The position numbers were made by a program, and so were the translations under genes. A stretch of DNA of 26,759 nt from IMG/VR virus record IMGVR_UViG_3300046777_001551, positions 1 to 26,759 of that record. One strand, given 5' to 3'. This DNA is from a virus. Within the stretch, counting starts at the first letter, position 1; the number at the start of each line of letters is the position of its first letter. Of the stretch, positions 1-6,824 are shown one piece after another. The notes under the pieces were generated by a model. The model had not been told where the DNA came from and did not search any database. It saw nothing but the letters and a program-made list of their open reading frames with translations.

Positions 1-30
1 GCCTTTAATGTCCAGAATTTCAATTTTCAT
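1..30 (-). CDS. Pentapeptide-repeat protein paralog, 5' end only
   Basis: Only the first ten codons are inside the window, reading leftward from an ATG at 30-28: MKIEILDIKG. They closely match the start of the next gene upstream ([11 protein letters not shown]), so this is almost certainly a second copy of the same family, cut by the window edge. A purine-rich GGAGAAAG stretch precedes the ATG. It starts 15 bases after the stop of the upstream copy, so the two look co-transcribed. The repeats themselves are not visible, so the family call rests on the N-terminal match alone. Confidence 0.55.
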   Translation of the reverse strand, partial: MKIEILDIKG

Positions 31-45
31 AACTTTCTCCACTGG

Positions 46-543
46 TTAAAAATCCATCTTCGCATCTGTCAGATCAGTGCCCTCCAAATTCGCTCCGCTG
101 AGGTTTGCGCTGCTCAGATCCGCTCTGCTAATACTCGCCCAGCTCAGATCCGCCCAGCTCAGGTCGGCCCTGGTCAGATCAGCTTCGCTTAGATTTGCTT
201 CGCTCATATTTGCCACGCTCAGATCCGCTCCGCTCAGATTTGCCACGCTCAGATACGCTCTGCTCAGCTTCGCAAAGCTCAGATCAGCGCTGCTCAGATC
301 CGATCTGCTCAGATCCGCTCTGCTCAGATCCGCCCAGCTCAGATTCGCTCCGCTCAGATTGGCCCCGGCTAGATTTGCCTTTCTCAGATACGCTCCCCTC
401 AGATTCGCTCTGCTTAAATCCGCCCCGATTAAATTCACTCCAGCCTTTAGCGCTACTCGTACTGTTATTTCTATATTGTTTCCCTCGCACTCGTGAGAGA
501 ACAGGACATTGCCTGCAATGTTCAGAATTTCAATCTTTTTCAT
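46..543 (-). CDS. Pentapeptide-repeat protein (165 aa)
   Basis: Residues 1-34 form a short N-terminal domain ([18 protein letters not shown]...). Residues 35-159 are about 25 uninterrupted pentapeptides of the A(D/N)LSx type, with Leu, or occasionally Met or Ile, at the central position. Such repeats are known to fold into a right-handed quadrilateral beta-helix; some members mimic DNA and bind gyrase, but most phage members have no known function. The ATG at 543 was chosen because GGGGGAAA lies just upstream and the N-terminus matches the paralog at 1-30; the frame stays open to 690, but that part overlaps the next gene and lacks the family look. The 15-bp codon periodicity leaves long spurious ORFs on the plus strand. 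The family is secure; the function is not known. Confidence 0.9.
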   Translation of the reverse strand: MKKIEILNIAGNVLFSHECEGNNIEITVRVALKAGVNLIGADLSRANLRGAYLRKANLAGANLSGANLSWADLSRADLSRSDLSSADLSFAKLSRAYLSVANLSGADLSVANMSEANLSEADLTRADLSWADLSWASISRADLSSANLSGANLEGTDLTDAKMDF

Positions 544-581
544 AATTTCCCCCTTGTTTCCTTGTTGTGGGGCCGAAGCCA

Positions 582-668
582 CTAAAAATAAAGGCCGAAA
601 ACAACTCCGAACGCTGCACCAAGCAGTGCAGCAAAGACCCAATCCCAAAATTGATCGTTTTTTTTCAT
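582..668 (-). CDS. 28-residue single-span membrane peptide
   Basis: The protein begins [12 protein letters not shown] and continues with a Gly/Ala/Phe/Val-rich stretch to the C-terminus, which looks like one transmembrane helix after a short charged cytoplasmic N-terminus. An AGGGGGAAAT ribosome-binding site lies directly before the ATG at 668. The longer open frame to 806 runs antisense-like through the neighbouring gene and was not used. It sits 8 bases downstream of the gene at 677-988 and 38 bases upstream of the pentapeptide gene, so it belongs to the same leftward operon. The role is unknown; small phage membrane peptides of this kind can act in host takeover, exclusion or lysis control, but nothing here distinguishes these. 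Confidence 0.6.
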   Translation of the reverse strand: MKKNDQFWDWVFAALLGAAFGVVFGLYF

Positions 669-676
669 ATTTCCCC

Positions 677-988
677 CTATGCAGCCACAAGGCGGGTTAC
701 CGCGATTACCTGGCCGTTCTCTCGAACGGCGGTGGGCCCCGAATCTGGGGCATATACCCCAACCCTTCCAGGGCAGGCGCTCAAAACGAGCGCGGAAACA
801 AGGCATGGGGTGCCCGCAGGAGGGAGGCCCTCGACCTCAAAAAACCTGCGTTCAACTACCGGCACCCCCAAAACTTTGCCCACCACCGTTTCAGCGGTGG
901 AGACCCGGGCAAGTTGCCCTGAGGGGGGGATTGTCACGTCCCCCTCAGGGGTGCGAACAATGATTGTGTGGGGGGTGAGGTTAATCAT
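677..988 (-). CDS. Conserved phage/mobile-element protein of unknown function (103 aa)
   Basis: The N-terminus ([19 protein letters not shown]) has the look of a small conserved protein I recognise from proteobacterial phages and integrative elements, where it is annotated hypothetical. The protein is largely beta-strand and loop in character, rich in Val, Pro and Gly, with no membrane segment, no Cys cluster and no catalytic motif that I can see. An AAGGAAACC ribosome-binding site precedes the ATG at 988. It lies 24 bases after the Ala-rich gene and 8 bases before the membrane peptide, within one leftward operon. No function is assigned. Confidence 0.75.
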   Translation of the reverse strand: MINLTPHTIIVRTPEGDVTIPPSGQLARVSTAETVVGKVLGVPVVERRFFEVEGLPPAGTPCLVSALVLSACPGRVGVYAPDSGPTAVRENGQVIAVTRLVAA

Positions 989-1012
989 GGTGGTTTCCTT
1001 CTGTTGTTTAAT

Positions 1013-1972
1013 TCAGTTTTTTAATAAGGCTGCGAGAACGTCGAAGCCTTTAGGCGGTTGTTGTTTTACTTCGGCTTTTGCTGCACGTTGTGCAGCTTTT
1101 GCAGCTTTTTTTGCTGCTATTTCAGCATCATCGATCACGGGCTCCAGCGCACGCAGCGCTGATTCCCAAAAGAAAACGTAATTTTGGCGCCGGAAGTCAT
1201 CCATAACGGGTGCGGATTCCATTGGGAGCCAGTTACTCGGCTCGACCTCTTTTACAACTGCGGCCTCCTTCGCGGCTTTTTCGGCTTTTTCGGCCTCAAG
1301 CTTAGCCGTATAGGCTGCATACTCAGCCCTTACCGCTGCCACAGCGGCCCTATCCGCCTCTTCATCAGCGGCTTTTTTTGCCGCACGTTGTGCAGCCTCT
1401 TCAGCCCTGGCGGCCTTTGTGGCCTCCCTGATTGCGGCCACCTCTTGATTGAATCTCTCACGAGCGGCCCGCGCCTCTGCGCGGTTTTTCTCCCTTCTAG
1501 CTTCACGCGCAGCTATCTGCGCATCCACCCGCGCGGCGTATTCCGCATTGGCTTCAAGCCACGCAGCTTCCCTGGCTGGTGCTTCTGCGGCCTGTTTTTC
1601 AGCGGCCGCTTTTTGTTCGGCAGCCCGATGGGCCGTCCTTTGTTCTGGGGTCATTGACTCCCAGAGGGCAATCTCTGCCCTTTGTGCAGCGTGGAACGCT
1701 GCTCGTTCGGCTTTCGCCGAAGAAATAGACTCAAGTGAGCCTATCTCAAAATCCGCATGCGCGCAAAAGTGCGCATGCTCTAGCACCTCCGACTCAGTAA
1801 CACCGAGGCGGGCCATTTCGGCCATGTTCATCATGGCCTGGGCGTAGCGCGTGGCCACGCCATCGAGGAGGCTTTTTGCCTCCGACTCTTGGGGGTATGT
1901 CCCCCAGTCTTGCCCACATCGGGGCCACTCCTGGGCCCCTTGGTACAGCTGAACCGCTTTTTTGTAGTCCAT
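1013..1972 (-). CDS. Ala/Glu-rich long-helix protein (319 aa), unknown function
   Basis: The N-terminal 70 residues look folded (MDYKKAVQLYQGAQEWPRCG...). From about residue 90 to 255 the chain is almost entirely Ala, Glu, Lys and Arg, with repeated AAxKAA and ARxAR patterns, predicting a very long helix or coiled coil. A short non-repetitive block (about 255-285, with WLPMESAPV and NYVFFWESAL) interrupts a second Ala/Lys helix, and the protein ends in GFDVLAALLKN. The ATG at 1972 was chosen because AGGAGAAGAAG sits directly upstream; a TTG at 2023 is in frame but falls in the -10 region of the inferred promoter. It is the first gene of the leftward accessory operon. Low-complexity composition makes database matches unreliable, so no role is proposed. 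Confidence 0.7.
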   Translation of the reverse strand: MDYKKAVQLYQGAQEWPRCGQDWGTYPQESEAKSLLDGVATRYAQAMMNMAEMARLGVTESEVLEHAHFCAHADFEIGSLESISSAKAERAAFHAAQRAEIALWESMTPEQRTAHRAAEQKAAAEKQAAEAPAREAAWLEANAEYAARVDAQIAAREARREKNRAEARAARERFNQEVAAIREATKAARAEEAAQRAAKKAADEEADRAAVAAVRAEYAAYTAKLEAEKAEKAAKEAAVVKEVEPSNWLPMESAPVMDDFRRQNYVFFWESALRALEPVIDDAEIAAKKAAKAAQRAAKAEVKQQPPKGFDVLAALLKN

Positions 1973-2022
1973 CTTCTTCTCCTGCTGATCTTTTGGCCAA
2001 TTCCGTTCGATCAGTTGTTGCA

Positions 2023-2052
2023 ACTTTACATTGTTTGAGCTTAAGATGTCAA
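2023..2052 (-). promoter_or_regulatory. Sigma70-like promoter for the leftward operon
   Basis: On the minus strand a perfect -35 box TTGACA (2052-2047) is followed after 18 bases by TAAAGT (2028-2023), which matches TATAAT at four positions. Transcription would start near 2016, about 45 bases before the Ala-rich gene's ATG at 1972. This supports the ATG over the upstream TTG codon at 2023. Confidence 0.55.
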
Positions 2053-2109
2053 CACCAAATGAAAATTTCTTTCACTTTCTTTGCAAATTTTTTTTGAAAG
2101 CAAAATTCT

Positions 2110-4002
2110 ATGACGACAAAATCTGAAGCAGCGCTCATGTATGCCTCCTGGGGGTGGCATGTCATCCCAGTCGTACCGAACGGCAAAGTTCCAGCTACGC
2201 AGCATGGAGTAAAAGACGCTACGACAGACCCGGAGCAGATCGCGAGATGGTGGGCGCAGAACCCAGATTTCAACATCGGCATTGCAGCCGGAGAACGCTC
2301 AGGGATCGTAGTTTTCGACGTTGACCCGCGCAACGGGGGCGACGCATCGTGGGCAAAGTGGCAAGCGGAAAACGGACAAGTTCCCGCCGATGGAGCCATT
2401 CAAATGACTGCAGGCGGTGGAGAGCACCACTTAGGCGTTTATAACTCAGAAATACGGTCTTGTAAGCTTGCCGAAGGGGTAGATTTGCTGGCCGATGGCA
2501 GGTACTTTATCGCTTTCCCGTCGACCATCGAAGGTAGAAAATATGAATGGGAAGCGTCATCCGATCCATTTGACGGCGTTGCGCCATTCAAAATACCAGA
2601 CAACTGGCTGCAGCAATATAGAGCAATGCGCAAGCCTGAGGCACGCCAAGCGGTCAACACGGGCGGCGGTCTGATCCAGGGGAGCAGAAACAACGGATTG
2701 ACAGCGCTGGGCGGCGCAATGCGGCGCTACGGCATGACAGATGCCGAGATAATGGCTGCTCTGTCTATTGCAAATGAGACCCGCTGTGAGATTCCACTTC
2801 CATCTTCTGAGCTGTCTCAAATCGTCAGATCAGTTTGTCGATATGAACCCGATTTGGACATTGCAGCTGACGTTAGTTTAGGTACTGATGCAGCAGAATC
2901 TATTTTAGCATCAATCAAAGCAGAGACTCAAGAATACTATTTTACACGTGCAACGTCTTATCTTGGCCAGCCTGCGCCGCTACGCTGGATCATCAAAGGA
3001 TGGCTTCCAGAAGGCGGCGTGAGCATGGTTTACGGCGAGTCAGGCTCAGGCAAGACATTCATCACACTAGACATTGCTTGTCACATCGCAGCTGGACTAG
3101 CGTGGAATGGTTACAAAACAAAATCAGGTCTTGTAGTCTATCTGGCCGGAGAAGGAAATTATGGAATCCGTCAGCGAATAGCAGCTTGGTGCAAAGCACA
3201 CAGCATTCAAAATCTTGACAATCTTCTGATCTCGAACAAAGCAATCGACATCGACAGCCCGGCTGCTGCTGCACAGATCATCAACGCTGTGAGAGAGCTC
3301 ACACAAGATGATGCTGTGAGTTTGTTTATTGATACTGTGAATAATCACATGTCCGGCGACGAAAACAGCGCAAAAGACACTAGAAATATGCTCAATGCTT
3401 GCAACATCGTTGCACGGGCAATGAATGCTGGCATCTGTCTCAATCATCATACGGGCCACGCGATAGAGTCAAAGCAGCGTGCGCGGGGATCAAGTGCTTG
3501 GAAAGCATCGCTCGATGCTTCAATTTTAGTTTCAAAAACAGATAACAGAATTGAGATTTCATGCACAAAAATGAAAGATGCAGAGCCACCCGCGCCATTT
3601 TTCGGAAAGCTCGAAACTGTGCCGCTAGGCTGGTTTGATGAAGATGGCGAGGAAATAACAGGCGCTGTTTTCAAAATTGATCATGAACCAGTGGAGATAA
3701 TCGAGAAAAAAGAATCTGAAATTCAGAAAGATATTAGGAAATTCACAAATGCTTGGTGGCATTCTGGAGCAGAAGAAAGAAATAATAGCCCATACCTTTC
3801 AAGAAGCGCATTGCTTTATTATTTAATGCAAAACGAGGGCTTGACAGAGTCAACAGCAAAAACATATTCAAAAGAAAGCAAAAAAGGAAGGCTTATTTAT
3901 AATCTTTTGAATTCTGAAATTATTATTGCACACGAGCACGGATGGATTGTCTCAGACAATGCAACTGCATCAACTTTAATGATAAGGAGGTGTCAAAAAT
4001 AG
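2110..4002 (+). CDS. Bifunctional PrimPol primase-polymerase / RepA-like helicase fusion (630 aa)
   Basis: Likely the phage replication initiator. Residues about 8-165 are an archaeo-eukaryotic-type Prim-Pol domain: VVFDVDPRNGG at 67-77 gives the metal-binding DxD, GGGEHHLG at 102-109 the motif with the catalytic His, and GVDLLADGRYFIAFPS at 123-138 the third motif. Residues about 194-245 resemble the PriCT helical domain that follows such primases. Residues 285-500 are a RecA/RepA-type ATPase (AAA_25 class) with Walker A GESGSGKT (309-316), Walker B SLFIDT (404-409) and a CLNHHTGH sensor region (443-450). The last 100 residues look like a winged-helix DNA-binding end. The start has only a weak ribosome-binding site. 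The protein would prime and unwind at an origin; the repeat array directly downstream is a natural candidate for it. Confidence 0.9.
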   Translation: MTTKSEAALMYASWGWHVIPVVPNGKVPATQHGVKDATTDPEQIARWWAQNPDFNIGIAAGERSGIVVFDVDPRNGGDASWAKWQAENGQVPADGAIQMTAGGGEHHLGVYNSEIRSCKLAEGVDLLADGRYFIAFPSTIEGRKYEWEASSDPFDGVAPFKIPDNWLQQYRAMRKPEARQAVNTGGGLIQGSRNNGLTALGGAMRRYGMTDAEIMAALSIANETRCEIPLPSSELSQIVRSVCRYEPDLDIAADVSLGTDAAESILASIKAETQEYYFTRATSYLGQPAPLRWIIKGWLPEGGVSMVYGESGSGKTFITLDIACHIAAGLAWNGYKTKSGLVVYLAGEGNYGIRQRIAAWCKAHSIQNLDNLLISNKAIDIDSPAAAAQIINAVRELTQDDAVSLFIDTVNNHMSGDENSAKDTRNMLNACNIVARAMNAGICLNHHTGHAIESKQRARGSSAWKASLDASILVSKTDNRIEISCTKMKDAEPPAPFFGKLETVPLGWFDEDGEEITGAVFKIDHEPVEIIEKKESEIQKDIRKFTNAWWHSGAEERNNSPYLSRSALLYYLMQNEGLTESTAKTYSKESKKGRLIYNLLNSEIIIAHEHGWIVSDNATASTLMIRRCQK

Positions 4003-4009
4003 CATGTTG

Positions 4010-4207
4010 GGGGACAAGGGGACAAAGGGGGACAAATGGGGGACATTGTCCCCAGGGGCAGGGGGGCAAGGCGAGGAACAAATGGGGGACATTGTGACAC
4101 CCCCCTACTTTAGTAGGGGTGTCTTTTGTCCCCACTGTCCCCGAGCGGCATTTTTTTTCCCTGTCCCATGCCACCACCCTGTCCCATGTCCCCAGTCCCC
4201 TGTCCCC
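4010..4207 (+). repeat. Opposed GGGGACA / TGTCCCC repeat array (candidate replication origin)
   Basis: Five GGGGACA copies start at 4010, 4018, 4028, 4039 and 4085. Five TGTCCCC copies start at 4047, 4127, 4136, 4187 and 4201, plus TGTCCCA at 4162 and 4180. Nearly all copies left of the hairpin at 4096-4123 are in one orientation and all copies to its right are in the other, so the region forms a large imperfect inverted array. One strand of the left half is G-run rich. It sits directly after the replication-initiator gene and is not convincingly coding. The layout resembles initiator-binding iterons, but the function is inferred. Confidence 0.6.
4096..4127 (+). terminator. Hairpin plus T-tract at the centre of the repeat array
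   Basis: GACACCCC (4096-4103) pairs with GGGGTGTC (4116-4123); after a two-C bulge, TAC pairs with GTA around a TTTA loop. TTTT follows at 4124-4127. The form is that of a Rho-independent terminator after the primase-helicase gene, but its place at the symmetry centre of the array means a cruciform role in replication is equally possible. Confidence 0.55.
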
Positions 4208-4237
4208 AGTCTTGATGAAAATTTTGAAGGAATACGC

Positions 4238-4480
4238 ATGAATAACGCAAATGAAAATCAAATCGGCGGCTATCACTACAAAACAAAGAAAATTCAACCG
4301 TGGGATTTCATCGCAGAAAATAATCTTGGTTATTTCGAAGGAAATATCATAAAATACGTTTCAAGATGGAAAGAAAAAAACGGTATCGAAGATTTGCGAA
4401 AAGCCCGGCACTATCTCGATAAGCTCATTGAGCTTCAGAGCATCGAAAAGATGCAAAACAGCCCAGATGATGAAGAATGA
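4238..4480 (+). CDS. DUF3310-family phage protein (80 aa)
   Basis: The core YHYKTKKIQPWDFIAENNL, followed by NIIKYVSRWKEKNGIEDLRKARHYLDKLIEL, is the signature of DUF3310 (PF11753), a small helical phage family sometimes annotated as a nucleotide-kinase-like protein; its biochemical role is not established. GAAGGA at 4226-4231 lies six bases before the ATG at 4238. The frame is open back to an ATG at 4004, itself 13 bases after a strong AAGGAGG, but that extension only translates the GGGGACA repeat array into low-complexity sequence. I judge the short form real and flag the long one as possible. It probably shares a transcript with the primase-helicase gene. Confidence 0.8.
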   Translation: MNNANENQIGGYHYKTKKIQPWDFIAENNLGYFEGNIIKYVSRWKEKNGIEDLRKARHYLDKLIELQSIEKMQNSPDDEE

Positions 4481-4499
4481 ATTTAAAGGCCCTTAGACG

Positions 4500-4522
4500 A
4501 AAAAAAGCCCTCAGGTGAGGGC
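4500..4522 (-). terminator. Rho-independent terminator of the zinc-ribbon gene
   Basis: GCCCTC (4507-4512) pairs with GAGGGC (4517-4522) around a four-base loop. On the minus strand this stem is followed by seven T residues (4506-4500), the classic layout. It lies about 30 bases beyond the stop of the minus-strand gene at 4552-4851. A second small inverted repeat, TAGAGC 4533-4538 with GCTCTA 4549-4554, overlaps that gene's stop codon. Confidence 0.75.
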
Positions 4523-4551
4523 AAGGGTAGGGTAGAGCTAAAATAATCGCT

Positions 4552-4851
4552 CTAAGGGCACTTAAAACGATCCAGAAGCCTGAATGCTTTGACGATCGCA
4601 ATGCGATCAATCGTTGCGCATGAACTACCAGAAACCGCAAGGGCTTCTAACACCTTAAGTGCTTCTGTATACGTCGGAAGTCCCTCAGCGTCCAAAATAC
4701 GATCAACCTCTTTAGTATCAAACCCATAGGTTGACCATCTGAAACCACAATTGAAACATTTAATTCGGCGTCTTTTACATCCGCCTTTTTTATTGCTGAA
4801 CCTGGTCTCTATTACTCGACCAGATGAAAAACATTTCGGGCAAGTTTTCAT
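4552..4851 (-). CDS. Zinc-ribbon protein with NrdR-like N-terminus (99 aa)
   Basis: Residues 1-45 carry C4-x2-C7 and C32-x2-C35 separated by a basic stretch (KKGGCKRRRIKCFNCG) and followed by RWSTYGFD. This is the shape of the NrdR N-terminal zinc ribbon (CPxC...RRRRxCxxCxxRFTT). The ATP-cone of true NrdR is missing; residues 46-99 are a short helical tail (DRILDAEGLPTYTEALKVLEAL), so this is not NrdR itself but probably a small nucleic-acid-binding phage regulator. It stands alone on the minus strand between replication and packaging genes, with its own terminator at 4500-4522 and a 233-base divergent intergenic region upstream, which suits a regulator of the switch between early and late genes. 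A TTATCC-type context gives a usable AGGATAAATA ribosome-binding site. Confidence 0.75.
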   Translation of the reverse strand: MKTCPKCFSSGRVIETRFSNKKGGCKRRRIKCFNCGFRWSTYGFDTKEVDRILDAEGLPTYTEALKVLEALAVSGSSCATIDRIAIVKAFRLLDRFKCP

Positions 4852-4953
4852 TATTTATCCTCCCCAAAAATTTTTAATTTAATCTTGCTCATCTTCATCT
4901 CCTTTGTTTTGCGCCTTCTGAACAATTCATATCGCTCAGTGATTTAACTTTAA

Positions 4954-4967
4954 CACTACACGTAGTG
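4954..4967. promoter_or_regulatory. CACTAC-AC-GTAGTG inverted repeat, possible operator
   Basis: A perfect 6+6 inverted repeat with a two-base centre lies in the 233-base region between the leftward zinc-ribbon gene and the rightward terminase genes. On the minus strand it falls just downstream of a TTGGCA that could be a -35 box for the zinc-ribbon gene, so a repressor bound here could control that gene. The promoter match is weak and the operator role is inferred. Confidence 0.35.
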
Positions 4968-4995
4968 CCAATTCAATCGCTTTATATGAAAAAAA

Positions 4996-5009
4996 GTGAA
5001 AAATTTCAC
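4996..5009. promoter_or_regulatory. GTGAAA-AA-TTTCAC inverted repeat, possible operator
   Basis: A perfect 6+6 inverted repeat with a two-base centre sits 17 bases upstream of the -35 box of the inferred late promoter. A related sequence (GAAAGTGAAAGAAATTTTCA on the minus strand) lies at about 2061-2080, upstream of the primase-helicase gene, so both could be sites for one regulator. This is inference from the sequence match only. Confidence 0.35.
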
Positions 5010-5025
5010 AAACTATGATGATTAT

Positions 5026-5054
5026 TTGCAGCTAACACAAAAAATGCTTACAAT
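5026..5054 (+). promoter_or_regulatory. Sigma70-like promoter for the packaging and late genes
   Basis: TTGCAG (5026-5031) is followed after exactly 17 bases by TACAAT (5049-5054), one mismatch from TATAAT. Transcription would start near 5061, about 24 bases before the small-terminase ATG at 5085. It is the only good promoter I see at the head of the long rightward block. Confidence 0.65.
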
Positions 5055-5084
5055 CAAGACTGCGCCACCTTAAAAGGCAGAATC

Positions 5085-5519
5085 ATGACAAAAGAATCAT
5101 CTAAACCTAGGCAAAGCAAATATCACAATAAAGATGAAATTTGTGAACTCGTACTATCAGGAATGCGCTCCGGACTAAGCGCATTCAAAGCATGCGAAAA
5201 AGCGGGAGTAGCTCAGAGCACTTTCAATCTCTGGTGTGATTCTGACGCTGCCCTCGCTGAAAAATACGCGCAAGCTAGAGCAGATTTGATCGAGCGCATT
5301 GCAAACGAAGTAATGGAGCTCAGTGATGCAGACGTCGGAGTTCTATCCGATGGCAAAAAAGATTGGGCAGCGGTGCAAAAGCATAAACTGCAAGTTGATA
5401 CCCGCAAATGGTTGCTTTCTAAGCTGGCCCCAAAGAAGTATGGCGATAAGCTGGAGCTGACGGGCGACCCCGACCGGCCTTTGGCAATTCAGAAAATTGA
5501 GCGCGTCATTGTCAAATGA
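5085..5519 (+). CDS. terS: Terminase small subunit (144 aa)
   Basis: This is the DNA-recognition subunit of the packaging motor. Residues 14-62 contain a helix-turn-helix of the terminase type (GLSAFKACEKAGVAQSTFNL followed by WCDSDAALAEKYAQAR). A helical middle (residues 60-112) would form the oligomer, and WLLSKLAPKKYGDKLEL at 108-124 is a hallmark of many proteobacterial phage and prophage small terminases. The C-terminal tail (IQKIERVIVK) would contact the large subunit. The 144-residue length is usual for the family. It begins the late operon after the promoter at 5026-5054 and is followed by the large subunit after 57 bases. Confidence 0.88.
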   Translation: MTKESSKPRQSKYHNKDEICELVLSGMRSGLSAFKACEKAGVAQSTFNLWCDSDAALAEKYAQARADLIERIANEVMELSDADVGVLSDGKKDWAAVQKHKLQVDTRKWLLSKLAPKKYGDKLELTGDPDRPLAIQKIERVIVK

Positions 5520-5576
5520 TTGAAGCAGCCCGCATTGCATTGCAGAGATTAACTTTGAAACAATTGAATTGTTCGC

Positions 5577-6803
5577 ATGACAACTCTACAAATTCAAACT
5601 CCCGGGTGGGCGCTGCCACTGCTTGAGCCTGCACGCTATAAAGGCGCTTATGGAGGACGAGGCAGCGGAAAATCACATTTCTTCGCAGAGATGCTGATTG
5701 AATCACATCTTATTGATCAGAAGCGGCGTAGCGTTTGCGTGCGCGAGGTGCAGAAATCTTTGGCGCAATCTGTGAAGCGATTGCTAGAGCTGAAGATTGA
5801 AAAGCTTAATGCCGGCGCTTACTTTGAAGTGCAAGAGGCTGTTATCAAGTCAAAAAAGGGGGACGGCTTGATCATCTTTCAGGGTATGCAGAATCATACC
5901 GCTGACTCGATCAAATCAATGGAGGGTTTGGACGTTTGCTGGGTCGAAGAAGCTCAGAGCTTGAGCCAGCGCAGCCTAGACTTGCTTCGGCCCACGATTC
6001 GCAAGCCTGGCTCAGAGCTCTGGTTCACTTGGAACCCGAGCCAGGCCAGCGATCCGGTTGACCAGCTATTGCGCGGTGATAAGACACCCCCTGACTCAGT
6101 TTTGATCGAGGTCAATTTCGACGACAATCCCTGGTTTCCCGAAGTGCTGCGTGCAGAGATGGAGTACGACAAAGCGCGAGACCCGGACAAATATGCGCAC
6201 GTATGGCGGGGGAAATACTTCACCAACAGCACGTCACGCGTTTTCACAAACTGGCGCATCGAGGACTTTGAGACACCGAAAGACGCGATTCACAGGCTCG
6301 GCGCAGACTGGGGCTTTGCATCTGATCCGACCGTTCTTGTGCGATGTCATATTGTCGGTCGCACGCTGTACATCGATCACGAAGCATATATGATTGGCTG
6401 CGAGATTATGAACACGCCTGAACTGTTCATGACCGTGCCCGAGGCCGAAAAATGGCCAATTGTCGCTGATAGTTCGAGGCCGGAAACAATCAGCCACATG
6501 CGCAAGCATGGATTCCCAAAAATGCTGGCGGCTGTGAAAGGTAAAGATTCAGTGCTTGAAGGCGTTGAATGGCTGAAATCTTACGATATCGTTGTTCATT
6601 CGCGCTGCAAGCATACTATTGATGAATTAACATTTTATAGCTATAAAACTGACCCCCTTACTGGCAAAATCCTGCCAGTTTTGCAAGATAAGAAGAATCA
6701 CGTCATCGACGCACTGCGCTATGCTTGCGAAGGGGTAAGGCGGGCTGTGTTAGTAAATCGTTCAGTAAACTTCACTCCGCTTCCAAATGTGCATAAATGG
6801 TAA
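5577..6803 (+). CDS. terL: Terminase large subunit (408 aa)
   Basis: The packaging ATPase and headful nuclease. The ATPase domain has Walker A GGRGSGKS (26-33), Walker B DVCWVEEA with the catalytic Glu pair (119-126) and the WNP coupling motif (152-154). The RNase H-like nuclease follows with acidic residues in GADWGF (D244), IVADSS (D298) and NHVIDALRYA (D378). The layout is that of the Terminase_3/PBSX-type family and the length is close to the usual 400-450 residues. No clear ribosome-binding site precedes the ATG at 5577, but an in-frame stop at 5565 leaves little choice; translational coupling to the small subunit is possible. Headful (pac) packaging is expected from the family and the P22-like setting, not shown here. 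Confidence 0.95.
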   Translation: MTTLQIQTPGWALPLLEPARYKGAYGGRGSGKSHFFAEMLIESHLIDQKRRSVCVREVQKSLAQSVKRLLELKIEKLNAGAYFEVQEAVIKSKKGDGLIIFQGMQNHTADSIKSMEGLDVCWVEEAQSLSQRSLDLLRPTIRKPGSELWFTWNPSQASDPVDQLLRGDKTPPDSVLIEVNFDDNPWFPEVLRAEMEYDKARDPDKYAHVWRGKYFTNSTSRVFTNWRIEDFETPKDAIHRLGADWGFASDPTVLVRCHIVGRTLYIDHEAYMIGCEIMNTPELFMTVPEAEKWPIVADSSRPETISHMRKHGFPKMLAAVKGKDSVLEGVEWLKSYDIVVHSRCKHTIDELTFYSYKTDPLTGKILPVLQDKKNHVIDALRYACEGVRRAVLVNRSVNFTPLPNVHKW

Positions 6804-6824
6804 ACTTGAAAAAAGGGGTGATTT

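Noticed and set aside
100-440. CRISPR-like short repeats (GCTCAGATC recurring)
   Set aside because: The period is a strict 15 bases in frame with pentapeptide codons and there are no unique spacers of CRISPR length.
46-543. Qnr-type quinolone resistance protein
   Set aside because: The protein is shorter than Qnr, shows no break into two coils joined by one Gly and lacks the Qnr loops; generic phage pentapeptide proteins are a better match.
77-545. Two long plus-strand ORFs made of Leu/Arg/Ser/Ala or Ser/Asp/Pro repeats
   Set aside because: They are antisense shadows of the pentapeptide-repeat gene; its 15-bp periodicity keeps other frames free of stops. They have no ribosome-binding sites.
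1449-1847. Plus-strand ORF rich in Ala/Ser opposite the Ala-rich gene
   Set aside because: It is an antisense shadow caused by the Ala-codon bias of the minus-strand gene; no start signals.
1973-2023. TTG start extending the Ala-rich protein by 17 residues
   Set aside because: The codon falls in the -10 region of the inferred promoter, and the ATG at 1972 has a strong ribosome-binding site.
3062-3459. Minus-strand ORFs inside the primase-helicase gene
   Set aside because: They oppose a gene with clear conserved motifs, have no recognisable domains and no start signals.
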